A stretch of 23,172 nt of DNA from JBBQSU01 sp038234815 (GCA_038234815.1 JBBQSU010000047.1:1-23172), one strand, 5' to 3'. Positions 1-7,135 are shown, counted from the first letter of the stretch. Numbers and translations: made by a program. The notes: generated from the letters alone by a model not told the origin.

Positions 1-43
1 CATACAGGGCTTGCATTTCATTCTTCTTGTAGGTGGGCTTCAT
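1..43 (-). CDS. possible 5' end of an unidentified gene, cut by the window edge
   Basis: An ATG at 43 reading leftwards opens a frame of 14 codons (MKPTYKKNEMQALY) that runs off the window. I do not recognise the product. Support is weak: the frame is short, but it lies just downstream of the dyad cluster at 90-223, and a TATAGC hexamer ends 6 nt before the ATG, the same spacing seen at the phosphodiesterase start at 2374. It could equally be a chance frame. Confidence 0.3.
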   Translation of the reverse strand, partial: MKPTYKKNEMQALY

Positions 44-89
44 GTTACGGCTATACCGTTTGTGCGTTTATGGGCTGTTGGTGGGGGAT

Positions 90-99
90 TTGGCGCCAA
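90..99. promoter_or_regulatory. perfect 10-bp palindrome TTGGCGCCAA, copy 1
   Basis: TTGGCGCCAA is fully self-complementary. The same ten bases recur at 203-212 inside a longer palindrome. Two identical palindromes in a short non-coding region suggest an operator for a dimeric DNA-binding protein, possibly controlling the gene that may start at 43. The regulator is not known to me. Confidence 0.45.
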
Positions 100-157
100 T
101 TCGCGAAACTTGGAGTGCTTCAAAATGCACCTAACCCCTTCCCAACATGCAGCTTAT

Positions 158-174
158 AAAAAATATTATTTTTT
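158..174. repeat. A/T inverted repeat between the two GC palindromes
   Basis: AAAAAAT (158-164) and ATTTTTT (168-174) are perfect inverted repeats separated by ATT. The patch stands out in a GC-rich genome and sits between the two TTGGCGCCAA palindromes. It could be an easily melted or bent segment in a promoter, or a weak hairpin followed by T residues. Confidence 0.45.
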
Positions 175-191
175 TGGAAGTGGTTAAATCT

Positions 192-223
192 TGGTGCGCG
201 TTTTGGCGCCAAAAAGCGCACCA
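192..223. promoter_or_regulatory. 32-bp near-perfect palindrome containing TTGGCGCCAA, copy 2
   Basis: The half-sites are TGGTGCGC (192-199) and GCGCACCA (216-223), flanking the perfect 14-mer TTTTGGCGCCAAAA (201-214). The only mismatch is the pair at 200/215. Its centre is 113 bp from that of copy 1. The length and near-perfection favour a protein-binding dyad. No tract of T residues follows, so a terminator is unlikely. Confidence 0.55.
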
Positions 224-462
224 CATTCCCGCAAACCCCCAGCCTTGCCCCGCGCGTGTGGCCGCACGTGGCGTAACTCTATTTTCCGCTTATGCGGCTT
301 GCGATGCGGACGGTTCCAAACTTCTGCGGATTGGTCAAATTACGCATCTCTCGTTCTCCAGCGGCGGCGAGTTGATGTGAATGAACGATTCATACCACCC
401 TTTGCACAAACTGTCAGGTTGAGCTTCAAACCGCAACGTGTGAAGGTGAAAACCCCGGATTA

Positions 463-551
463 GCCGAAAAGCGGCATTGTTTTGCGCCGATGTATTTGCA
501 AAACGCGCAGCCAATTTGGAGGACGTGTGGGGGCATCGCTTATCACGTCCT
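463..551 (+). other. three consecutive stem-loops upstream of the ychF remnant
   Basis: Three inverted repeats follow one another: GCCG/CGGC around AAAAG (463-475), GTTTTGC/GCAAAAC with a 12-nt loop (479-504), and AGGACGTG/CACGTCCT with a 16-nt loop (520-551), which runs into TTTT. The last resembles a weak intrinsic terminator on the plus strand. They may be the old leader of ychF. A chance origin is possible for the two shorter ones. Confidence 0.35.
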
Positions 552-590
552 TTTCGCCGGAATTGGGTTGACGGTAGAAAATTTGCCTTC

Positions 591-672
591 ATGGCACTGG
601 CGTTTGGAATCGTCGGGTTGCCCAACGTCGGCAAAAGCACAATGTTTTGAGGCGATAGGCTCCGCCGGCGCG
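591..672 (+). pseudogene. ychF: truncated 5' fragment of ychF (Obg-like redox-regulated ATPase)
   Basis: The ATG at 591 opens MALAFGIVGLPNVGKSTMF and then hits TGA at 648-650. The G-I-V-G-L-P-N-V-G-K-S-T block is the N-terminal P-loop signature of YchF, a ribosome-associated P-loop ATPase, and normally follows the start codon by only a few residues, as here. Dropping one T from the TTTT at 645-648 continues the reading as EAIGSAGA up to 672, which still resembles the family's FNAL-TKAG helix; after that, similarity is gone. A full YchF is about 360 residues, but only 70 nt separate the stop from the end of ispD. This is therefore a deletion remnant, a partial duplication or an assembly join. 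There is no clear ribosome-binding site. Confidence 0.65.
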
Positions 673-720
673 TTTGGGGGAACGCGAGCGCAACCCCGCG
701 GCGTTTCAGGTTCGCAGGGA

Positions 721-1425
721 TCACTCTTCTCGAATGATCGCCTCGGCCAGTGTCAGATCGAGCGAGGTCGTGATTTTGATGTTTCGGTCGTCGCCATTCA
801 GCAGCCAGACGCTTTGGCCGATCGCTTCCAGGAGTTGGGCATCGTCGGTGATTTGGTCCAATGAAATCATGCAGCGGTCAAAGGCATCAATCAAAGCCGC
901 GCGGCGCATCACTTGTGGAGTTTGCATGGCCCAAAGCTGCTGTCGCGGGACGGTACGCTCGACTTTTGCCGGCAAGGGGCCGGTCGCCTGTTTGATCGTC
1001 AGATGCACCGGCAACGCGGGCACGGCAGCGCCGTGTTGATCTGCAAGAGCAAGCGTACGGTTAATGAGGTCTTGCGAAACCAGGGGACGAGCGGCGTCGT
1101 GGATGGCCAACCAGTCGCTGCGTGGATCGACGCGTTTCAGGGCGCTGGCGACGCTGTGGGCGCGCGTTGCCCCGCCGGGACATATCTGGATGCGCTGGCC
1201 GATCTCGCTGCCGTATTCGCCAAGGTGACTGGTGAGGAAGGCGTTCATCTCATCAGGATCGCGGGTGGGGATGATGACCTGCGCGCAATCGCGGCGCGAT
1301 AGAAACGCCAGGAGCGACCAGATGATAATGGGCCGGCCCGCGAGCGTGGCGAAGAGCTTATTGCGACCCGGGCCGAACCGGAGCGAAGCCCCCCCGGCGG
1401 GCAGAATCAAGGCAAAATCGGCCAT
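721..1425 (-). CDS. ispD: 2-C-methyl-D-erythritol 4-phosphate cytidylyltransferase
   Basis: IspD couples CTP with methylerythritol 4-phosphate in the cytosolic MEP pathway to isoprenoid precursors. The 234-residue product has the family's order of motifs: a nucleotide-binding loop PAGGASLRFGPGRNK at 9-23 with the expected Arg16 and Lys23, IHDAARP at 108-114, a Thr/Lys segment LTIK at 142-145, Arg161 followed by the QTPQ motif at 168-171, and a C-terminal NIKITTSLDL segment. Length matches the family (about 230). The start at 1425 is chosen because the motif region begins there; a longer frame would add 24 residues inside the upstream gene. The start lies one base after the stop of the phosphodiesterase gene, so the two are probably co-transcribed and translationally coupled. 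A fused IspF domain is absent. Confidence 0.93.
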   Translation of the reverse strand: MADFALILPAGGASLRFGPGRNKLFATLAGRPIIIWSLLAFLSRRDCAQVIIPTRDPDEMNAFLTSHLGEYGSEIGQRIQICPGGATRAHSVASALKRVDPRSDWLAIHDAARPLVSQDLINRTLALADQHGAAVPALPVHLTIKQATGPLPAKVERTVPRQQLWAMQTPQVMRRAALIDAFDRCMISLDQITDDAQLLEAIGQSVWLLNGDDRNIKITTSLDLTLAEAIIREE

Positions 1426-1426
1426 C

Positions 1427-2374
1427 CTACTTGCTCTGCAATAGTTCGGTCTGCACGAAAGCTTCGTCAACAGGCCGGCCGTCGATGGGCTTGCCATCAG
1501 GGGGCGCAGGCCATTTGATCCCCAGGATTTTGCAGGCAGTGGCGAAGGTGTCTTCCGTGCGGATGTCGAGCTTGGGATAGCGCGTCAGGTCGTAATCAAC
1601 GCGCGCCTTGGGTCCGGTCAAAATCCAGGGGATATATTTAGAGCGATCGTCGTTGGCGCCGTGGCCAACGCCCGCCCCGCCGTGGTCGGCAGAAAGAATC
1701 GTATACATCGAATCGGACCAGCCGATTTGGCGATAGGCTTCCATAACCCGGCCGATCCCGCGATCGATCTGCTCCAAGGCTTTAATCTGCTCGGGCGTGC
1801 CCCATCCTTTGGAATGACCTGACGAATCTCCGCCGGGGAAGTGGACCAACATGAGGTTCGGCTTGTTTTCGACGATGATCTTCACGGCGTGATCGGCTAC
1901 GTCGTCATCGGTGCATTTGGAGGTCTTGGGGGTAAAATCGGCAACCAGCGTGCCGGGGCTGGCGAAGATATTGAATTTAAGTTTGCCCGCGGACATCGCC
2001 ACATGCAGGCCCGCGGCATGGGCCAGTTCAAGGATGGTGGGCACGGCCGGGCGGGCGTCGGCTGGGGCATTGGCTTCGTTGTTCCAATTGACGTGATGCC
2101 GATCGGGCGTCACGCCCGTCAACATGCTGACGTGTGAAGGCAGTGTGATCGCGACTTGGGTGGTGCGCGCCCACAATGTATATGCCCCGTGTTCCATCAT
2201 TGCATGAATGTTGGGCGTGCTGGCGCGGGTTAGAAGGTCCGGGCGAAGGCCATCGACGCTGATAATCAGCATTCGATCGGATATCGCCGAAGGCAAAGGT
2301 CCATCGGCACGAAGGACGCCTGACAGCAGCGCCACGATCAGCAGCAATAGCCCGCAGGACATCGTTTTTCGCAT
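1427..2374 (-). CDS. exported alkaline-phosphatase-superfamily phosphodiesterase (NPP/ectonucleotide pyrophosphatase-like)
   Basis: This is a 315-residue metallohydrolase with an N-terminal signal peptide (charged MRK, hydrophobic 8-21, likely cleavage after RA-D at 23-24), so it acts outside the cytoplasmic membrane. The two-zinc site of the nucleotide pyrophosphatase/phosphodiesterase family is visible: Asp41 in VDGLRPD, the nucleophile Thr77 in ITLPSH, Asp183 and His187 in GGDSSGH, Asp230-His231 in SADHGG, and His238 in GVGHG. Members hydrolyse phosphodiester or pyrophosphate bonds in nucleotides or lipids; the substrate here is not predictable. It is shorter than animal NPPs because it lacks their accessory domains. 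It is first in a two-gene unit with ispD, but I see no biochemical link between them. A promoter-like element immediately precedes the start. Confidence 0.85.
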   Translation of the reverse strand: MRKTMSCGLLLLIVALLSGVLRADGPLPSAISDRMLIISVDGLRPDLLTRASTPNIHAMMEHGAYTLWARTTQVAITLPSHVSMLTGVTPDRHHVNWNNEANAPADARPAVPTILELAHAAGLHVAMSAGKLKFNIFASPGTLVADFTPKTSKCTDDDVADHAVKIIVENKPNLMLVHFPGGDSSGHSKGWGTPEQIKALEQIDRGIGRVMEAYRQIGWSDSMYTILSADHGGAGVGHGANDDRSKYIPWILTGPKARVDYDLTRYPKLDIRTEDTFATACKILGIKWPAPPDGKPIDGRPVDEAFVQTELLQSK

Positions 2375-2380
2375 GGTAGC

Positions 2381-2408
2381 ACTATACGCGATGCGAAAGA
2401 GGGATCAA
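2381..2408 (-). promoter_or_regulatory. candidate promoter of the phosphodiesterase-ispD unit, possibly leaderless
   Basis: On the minus strand, TTGATC (2403-2408) and TATAGT (2381-2386) are 16 nt apart and match the sigma-70 consensus at 4/6 and 5/6 positions. The last base of the -10 box is 7 nt from the A of the start codon at 2374, so transcription could begin at the ATG itself. No ribosome-binding site precedes the start, which fits a leaderless message. Confidence 0.45.
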
Positions 2409-2591
2409 TCGGTCCGGTCTGCTTCTAAACACGGTCGAGACATTGGAGAGCAAGCCGAAGATCGGGGCTATCGCCTGCGATAGAACCGGATCAGATTACC
2501 CGAAACGGGAAAGTCCCTTCTTAATGAGCGGGCATGAAGTTAAGATGATAGCGCAGCGGTCCGATAAGGGCGAAAGAAGAATGGAGTCGTC

Positions 2592-3389
2592 ATGGGACAG
2601 GCCGCCACGGCCTCGCCAGCATCGCGTAACGAAGATTTGGCCGGGTTGAAGCACAACGCGGACGATCTTCTTTCGCAGATGGCCGGTGACGAGATCGACC
2701 GCTTGCTGGCTTCGGCCCACACGGACGGGATTGCGCCCCCCGAGTTATCGCCTGATGCAAATGCCCAACTTGATGAGTTGATGCCTGGCCTGCCGGAGGC
2801 GCAACTGGAAAGTCCGCCTCTTACGGCAAACACCTCCGCTCCTCCCCCGCCGGCGGAATCACTTGTCTTGCCCGGGGCAACTCCCGCGCCTGCCGCCGAA
2901 ACTTCGCCTGCTGTCTCGGAAGTCCAACGCGACCTGGACAATCTCTTTAACAAGCAACCCCCGGCCGACACGGCGGTGACGGTCGAAGTGGCCATTGCCG
3001 GCACCGCCCCTGCGCTCGCATCGCCGGTGTCACCCGCAACCGACGCAGTACTGGTCACGGCAGATGCTTCTCTGGATCAATCGGGCACCACCGCGCAGGC
3101 CAAGCCTACTGTCGCCGCGGCATCGGGCGGCGTTGCCGCACCGGATTCATCGCAGGAAATTGCCTCCGCGGCGTCAGCGGCCGAAACCGTCAGCGCCGTT
3201 TTGGATGCGGCTCTGGCCAGTCATAGCCCATCTTCCAGCCCCGGCGTTCTGGTGAAATGTCTCGAAGTGCTCAATTCGCCGCTTGCGCTCGTGCCCGATG
3301 AGTTGCGGGAAGCCTTTGGCAAGATTGCCATCGTCACGCTTGTCAATGCCGTCGCGGTTCTGGTGTATGTGCTGTTCTTTCGGCGATAA
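2592..3389 (+). CDS. hypothetical disordered protein with a C-terminal membrane anchor
   Basis: I do not recognise this 265-residue protein. It is rich in Ala, Pro, Ser and Thr from about 70 to 215, which predicts a long disordered linker. It ends in a single hydrophobic segment (about 243-263, AIVTLVNAVAVLVYVLFF) followed only by RR, the layout of a tail-anchored protein with its bulk in the cytoplasm. Three short acidic-leucine motifs with one pattern are spaced along the N-terminal half: EIDRLL (34-39), QLDELM (59-64) and DLDNLF (114-119). The first resembles the CheY-binding N-terminal EIDALL peptide of FliM, but no FliM/FliN domain is present. GGAG five bases before the ATG supports the start. 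It is divergent from the phosphodiesterase gene and convergent with nadE. Confidence 0.75.
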   Translation: MGQAATASPASRNEDLAGLKHNADDLLSQMAGDEIDRLLASAHTDGIAPPELSPDANAQLDELMPGLPEAQLESPPLTANTSAPPPPAESLVLPGATPAPAAETSPAVSEVQRDLDNLFNKQPPADTAVTVEVAIAGTAPALASPVSPATDAVLVTADASLDQSGTTAQAKPTVAAASGGVAAPDSSQEIASAASAAETVSAVLDAALASHSPSSSPGVLVKCLEVLNSPLALVPDELREAFGKIAIVTLVNAVAVLVYVLFFRR

Positions 3390-3429
3390 CGCGCCGCGGC
3401 CTGATTTTGATGCCCCCTTTCACCTGGCA

Positions 3430-5166
3430 TCAATCCTTCGCCGGCTCATAACCCCAGCCTGCGGAAATCGTTTCCTCCAGCGACGGCGAAACTTTTGGCA
3501 CCGCCTGCTGGTAGTTCTGCGCAATCGGCATCCGCCGGCCGAAGCCGAACGCCCGGCTGGTGACTTTCAGCCCTGGCGCGGCCTGCCGTCGCTTGTATTC
3601 GCTGCGATCGGTCAGCTTAATGACGCGCATGACCGTCGCGGGGTCAAAGCCTTCGCCAATGATGTCCGCGGCGCTCTTCTCGTCCTCGATATAGCGCATG
3701 AGTATGGCGTCGAGAATTGGATAAGGGGGCAGTGAATCCTGGTCGGTCTGATTGGGCCTCAGTTCGGCCGAAGGCGCCTTGTGGATAGTATTGCTCGGAA
3801 TCAGGTCATGGCCCGCGCGGGCGTTGATCCACTCGGCCAGTTCATACACCATCGTCTTGGGAACGTCGCTGATGAGGTTCAATCCGCCACACATGTCGCC
3901 ATAGAGCGTGCAATATCCGACGGCGAGTTCGCTCTTGTTGCCGGTAGTCAGGAGCAGGTGATTGAACTTATTGGAAAACGCCATCAGCATCGCGCCCCGG
4001 ATGCGCGCCTGCACGTTTTCTTCCGTCACGTCAGGAGGATATCCCGCAAAGGGCGCAGTTAGAGACGACTCGTAGGCATCATGTACATTCCCTATCGGCA
4101 CCAGACGAAATACGATGCCCAATTGCTCGGCGAGTTTTTGGGCATCACCGACCGAATGATCGGAGCTAAACCGCGAGGGCATGGCCACGCCGACCACGCG
4201 GTCCTTGCCCAGGGCTTCAGCGGCGATGGCTGCGGTGAGCGCCGAGTCGATTCCGCCGGACAGCCCGAGCACCACGCTCTTAAATCCGCATTTCCTCACA
4301 TAGTCGCGCAGGCCAAGGACCAGAGCTTTGTGCAGCGACGCGATGCCTGTGGCGATGGGTTGAATGGTCGACCGTTGTGAGGCGTTCGACTCTTCGGGCA
4401 AATCGACGATTAAGAGGTCCTCTTCAAAATCCCGGGCCTGCGCGATCACCTCGCCTTGCGCGCTCAGGACCATGCTGCACCCGTCGAAAACCAGTTCATC
4501 GTTCCCGCCCACCTGGTTCACATAAACAAGAGGCTTGCCGAATTGCCGCACCTGAGATGAAAAAAGCTTGACGCGAAATTCGTGCTTGCCCAATACGAAC
4601 GGCGAGGCGCTGGTGTTCACAAGCACCTGCGCGCCGGCAAGGTGCAGATCGGCCATGGGGTTTTGATGATACAGCCTGCGAGCAATCAGCCGCTCGTCAT
4701 TCCACAGGTCTTCGCAAATACTCAGGCCGATGCGCGTCGATCCCACCTGCACCACGTTGGCCCGTTCATTCCGCGGGCCTGGCTCAAAATATCGGCTCTC
4801 ATCGAAAACATCATAAGTCGGCAGGAGCGTCTTTAGATGCCGGCTGACGATCTGCCCGTCGCGCAACAAAGCGACGGCATTATGAAGCGGCCTGCCGACG
4901 GGATCGGTGTTGACCTCTGCGTAACCGACAATCGCGTCGATGCCGGAAACGTGTTCGCCGATCAGCGCCAGACCACGCAAATTATCGGCGATGAATTGGG
5001 GCTTTAGGAGCAGGTCCTTGGGTGGATAGCCGGTGACGGCCAGTTCGGGGAAGACGACCAAGTTCGCGCCGGCCGACCGTGCCCGCCGGCTGAATTCGAT
5101 GATCTTTCGGCAGTTATGCGCGATGTCACCAACAGTCGGGTTGATCTGGGCAAGAGCGATCTTCAT
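3430..5166 (-). CDS. nadE: glutamine-dependent NAD+ synthetase
   Basis: This enzyme makes NAD+ from nicotinate adenine dinucleotide, ATP and glutamine in the last step of NAD synthesis, in the cytosol. The 578-residue protein has both expected domains. The N-terminal nitrilase-fold glutaminase carries the triad Glu41 (FPELAVTGY), Lys112 (HLKTLLPTYDVFDE) and Cys151 (SICEDLWND). The C-terminal synthetase has the PP-loop SGGIDS at 303-308 and the NKSELAVGYCTLYGD segment typical of NadE. Length agrees with two-domain bacterial forms (about 540-580), so it can draw ammonia from glutamine by itself. The start is 12 nt after the stop of the zinc-ribbon membrane protein gene, indicating one transcript. 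The stop overlaps a small inverted repeat at 3407-3433. Confidence 0.96.
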   Translation of the reverse strand: MKIALAQINPTVGDIAHNCRKIIEFSRRARSAGANLVVFPELAVTGYPPKDLLLKPQFIADNLRGLALIGEHVSGIDAIVGYAEVNTDPVGRPLHNAVALLRDGQIVSRHLKTLLPTYDVFDESRYFEPGPRNERANVVQVGSTRIGLSICEDLWNDERLIARRLYHQNPMADLHLAGAQVLVNTSASPFVLGKHEFRVKLFSSQVRQFGKPLVYVNQVGGNDELVFDGCSMVLSAQGEVIAQARDFEEDLLIVDLPEESNASQRSTIQPIATGIASLHKALVLGLRDYVRKCGFKSVVLGLSGGIDSALTAAIAAEALGKDRVVGVAMPSRFSSDHSVGDAQKLAEQLGIVFRLVPIGNVHDAYESSLTAPFAGYPPDVTEENVQARIRGAMLMAFSNKFNHLLLTTGNKSELAVGYCTLYGDMCGGLNLISDVPKTMVYELAEWINARAGHDLIPSNTIHKAPSAELRPNQTDQDSLPPYPILDAILMRYIEDEKSAADIIGEGFDPATVMRVIKLTDRSEYKRRQAAPGLKVTSRAFGFGRRMPIAQNYQQAVPKVSPSLEETISAGWGYEPAKD

Positions 5167-5178
5167 TGGCAGGAACTT

Positions 5179-6474
5179 TCATTTATGAGAAGGAGGCGCG
5201 CGCCGGATTGGCAGTACATCAAACCCGCGAGATGGCGCCGGCGGGCGGTTTTCTGATTCTAGATCCCCGCGCCGGCCTTGAAATATCCATGGAAATTGCG
5301 GCTGGTATACGCGGTACGTCTGTCCGAACAGCCAGCCCACATAGTGCAGCAGATAAATGCCCGCCAGCAGCAGTGGCACTCCGAGGCTCCAACTTTGCCA
5401 GAACATCCGCGGGCCGATCATGGATGGTGCGGTGAACATGTCCCACAGCGACTGGTGAAGACCCAGGAAGCCCATGGCGTATACGATCGCCCCCGTCCAC
5501 AAAGCCAGCAGCATGACAAAGTAATGTGCGCCCAATACCCGGATGATGCCGAAGATGCGATCCGGTCGAAGGTTCATCAGATTGCCGCTGGTTGCGGTGG
5601 TGAGGAGAACCGCAGGGCCGAAGAACGCTCCGACTATCCCGAGGAGACCGGCCAGCGGGATAGCGACACTGGACGGTAGTCCAGAAAGTAGCGCCGCCAG
5701 CGCCGGGCTGAAGCAGACGAGAAAAGCCAGCCCCAGCGAGAAGAACGGATGCCAGATGTCGTCGTACATCGACACGTTTCGCATGGGCCGGGGCAACTCG
5801 TCCTGACAGATCGGCCCCGTCTCCTCGATCACCACCACAAAGTGGCTGACGATAATGGCCAGCGAAAACAGCCAGGCTGCAATGATGAATATCATACCGA
5901 ACACGGTGACGACCAGCGTGGCGAAATAGAAGACGTGCAACAGCCCAATAAGAATCATCACGATGAGATTCATGGGTCGGAGCAACATGACGAACAATTC
6001 CAGTGTTTGAACGCGCGCGAGGTATTCGATCGCCTGGCGTTTTTTCGGACGCTTGGACAGTGGCAGGGGCTTGCGCAGCCGGTCGAGTGGACTTTCGGGC
6101 TTTACCTCCACCGGTCGAAGGAGCTCGCCGGTGATCGGATCATATTTCGGTGGAGAGGGGCGGTCGTGCGATTCGTAAGCCAGGTCAATCGGGCCGTCGT
6201 CGGGTTGCCCGCTTACGGTTCCTCGCAGATCAATCTCGGCACCGAACTGGTCGAACCGCGTAGGCGAATAAACCTTCCGGGCTTCATCAAGCCGACCAGG
6301 CTCGGCGGCGACTGGCTCATCAAGTTTATAAGTGCCGTCTTCCACCAGGTTCGGCAGGTCACTGAGCAGCGGCACGTCGTTCAGCCGCCCGCAGGCCGGG
6401 CATTGGATCAAGCTCCCGGCTTTGTCGTCGGGCACTTCAAACGGGTGATCGCAATGACAGGCGAAGGAAATCAT
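5179..6474 (-). CDS. zinc-ribbon polytopic membrane protein of unknown function
   Basis: The 431-residue product begins with a short zinc ribbon: Cys6 and Cys8, then Cys25 and Cys28 (QCPACGRLND), spaced as in many treble-clef or ribbon folds. A charged, probably flexible region follows to about 155, containing a DPITGELLRP segment. The rest is a membrane domain with about six hydrophobic segments (roughly 168-190, 191-215, 242-262, 266-290, 310-335, 352-372) and a short Pro/Arg-rich tail. The start at 6474 is chosen because the ribbon begins there; the longer frame to 6633 adds residues encoded by a promoter and a repeat element. The family is unknown to me. The N-terminal ribbon is probably cytosolic. 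The gene precedes nadE by 12 nt, yet nothing in the protein points to NAD metabolism. Confidence 0.8.
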   Translation of the reverse strand: MISFACHCDHPFEVPDDKAGSLIQCPACGRLNDVPLLSDLPNLVEDGTYKLDEPVAAEPGRLDEARKVYSPTRFDQFGAEIDLRGTVSGQPDDGPIDLAYESHDRPSPPKYDPITGELLRPVEVKPESPLDRLRKPLPLSKRPKKRQAIEYLARVQTLELFVMLLRPMNLIVMILIGLLHVFYFATLVVTVFGMIFIIAAWLFSLAIIVSHFVVVIEETGPICQDELPRPMRNVSMYDDIWHPFFSLGLAFLVCFSPALAALLSGLPSSVAIPLAGLLGIVGAFFGPAVLLTTATSGNLMNLRPDRIFGIIRVLGAHYFVMLLALWTGAIVYAMGFLGLHQSLWDMFTAPSMIGPRMFWQSWSLGVPLLLAGIYLLHYVGWLFGQTYRVYQPQFPWIFQGRRGDLESENRPPAPSRGFDVLPIRRAPPSHK

Positions 6475-6489
6475 ATCCGGCTGGCATCC

Positions 6490-6518
6490 ATTATAGCGGC
6501 TAGCAAGGCCGTTGTCCG
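6490..6518 (-). promoter_or_regulatory. candidate sigma-70 promoter for the membrane protein-nadE unit
   Basis: On the minus strand a perfect TATAAT (6490-6495) is preceded, after 17 nt, by CGGACA (6513-6518; 4/6 match to TTGACA). The -10 box ends 15 nt before the ATG at 6474, so the leader would be only about 8-9 nt, too short for a normal ribosome-binding site. This supports the downstream start chosen for the gene. Confidence 0.6.
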
Positions 6519-6546
6519 ACACCCTCGGGTAAACTAAACTGCCGCG

Positions 6547-6682
6547 GAGTGACAATATTTTGTAGAGGGTGATGGATTCAGTGGCAAGGGCCACCAGCCT
6601 GTGGCTGGATTCGGGCCAGAGGCCCCAAGCCACTCAAGCAGTATCGGGCCGAATGCAGGTGCCAAGCGAAAAGTGGTCACTC
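6547..6682 (-). repeat. 136-bp dispersed repeat with terminal inverted repeats, copy 1
   Basis: The ends GAGTGAC (6547-6553) and GTCACTC (6676-6682) are perfect inverted repeats. Read on the minus strand, the element aligns with 13462-13600 over its whole length: by hand count about 94 of 129 aligned positions are identical, with a couple of short gaps. Shared blocks include CCACTTTT, GGCACCT, TTCGGCCCGA, GTGGCTTGGG, TGGCCCGA and CTGAAT. Both copies contain a GGGCC-NNN-GGCCC hairpin. It encodes nothing. The size and ends suggest a MITE-like or REP-like element. It lies between the promoter at 6490-6518 and the coiled-coil gene at 6715. Confidence 0.72.
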
Positions 6683-6714
6683 TCACATGCCGAGGTTCTG
6701 GAAAGGATGCGTTT

Positions 6715-7113
6715 ATGCGGAGCTGGCTTTGCATTCTGGTCGTGTTGGGGATTTCGGGGATTGCCGCTGCGCAGGACCCTCCGCAAGGCGACCAACTCAA
6801 GAAGATGTACGACGAAACGCTGGTTCAGCTTAAGGCCGCACAGGAGCGCAAGACCGAACTGGCGGCCGAAAACGAACGGCTGGGCGCGCAGCTTGCCGAA
6901 TCAAAAAAGCAGGCCGAAGCCACGCAGTCGGAAATCCAGAACCTACGGCGAGATTTTGCCGGCCTTGCCGATCGCACCTTTCGCCTACGGTCACAAATGG
7001 CCGCGTGGGAGAAATTCGTCAAGTCCTACCCTGCCATCGAAAGCCGATGGACGGTCTTTAGGGATATCGACCTGCTCGCCGCTCCCGACTGGCTGGTCCA
7101 CGGCGATGATTAA
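6715..7113 (+). CDS. small secreted coiled-coil protein of unknown function
   Basis: This 132-residue protein starts with a clear signal peptide (MRSW, hydrophobic 5-18, likely cleavage near AAAQ at 17-20), so it should be periplasmic. From about 25 to 90 it is a charged, Ala/Glu/Lys/Gln-rich helix with heptad-like spacing of Leu and Ala, as in coiled coils. The end (FVKSYPAIESRW through DWLVHGDD) is not helical-repeat-like and may be a small cap. The start at 6715 is chosen for the signal peptide and an AAAGG sequence before it; the longer frame to 6601 would run through the dispersed repeat. It is convergent with tsf and shares the terminator at 7136-7167. No family is recognised. Confidence 0.75.
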   Translation: MRSWLCILVVLGISGIAAAQDPPQGDQLKKMYDETLVQLKAAQERKTELAAENERLGAQLAESKKQAEATQSEIQNLRRDFAGLADRTFRLRSQMAAWEKFVKSYPAIESRWTVFRDIDLLAAPDWLVHGDD

Positions 7114-7135
7114 GTCCGAAAACAAGGCGCAGAAA

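Larger units (their letters stand above)
44..590. other. gene-free stretch with dyads and stem-loops
   Basis: I find no convincing coding frame here. The open frames on both strands lack family signatures, ribosome-binding sites and plausible composition. The stretch holds the dyads at 90-223, an A/T-rich patch at 157-175, and a run of inverted repeats at 463-551 just before the ychF remnant. Confidence 0.6.

Noticed and set aside
669..686. CGCGTT/AACGCG hairpin as the ispD terminator
   Set aside because: The stem is only six pairs and no T run follows on the minus strand.
335..724. 129-codon minus-strand frame across the left gene-poor region
   Set aside because: It covers the ychF stub on the other strand, has no recognisable motif or ribosome-binding site, and has a composition typical of shadow frames in GC-rich DNA.
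3407..3433. 8-bp inverted repeat TTGATGCC/GGCATCAA as a terminator between the 2592-3389 gene and nadE
   Set aside because: It overlaps the nadE stop, has an 11-nt loop, and no T run follows on either strand; it may weakly stabilise ends but I do not call it a terminator.
5749..6537. 262-codon plus-strand frame opposite the zinc-ribbon membrane protein
   Set aside because: It is rich in His, Gln and Asp as expected from the reverse complement of a hydrophobic gene; the minus-strand protein has clear ribbon and membrane segments.
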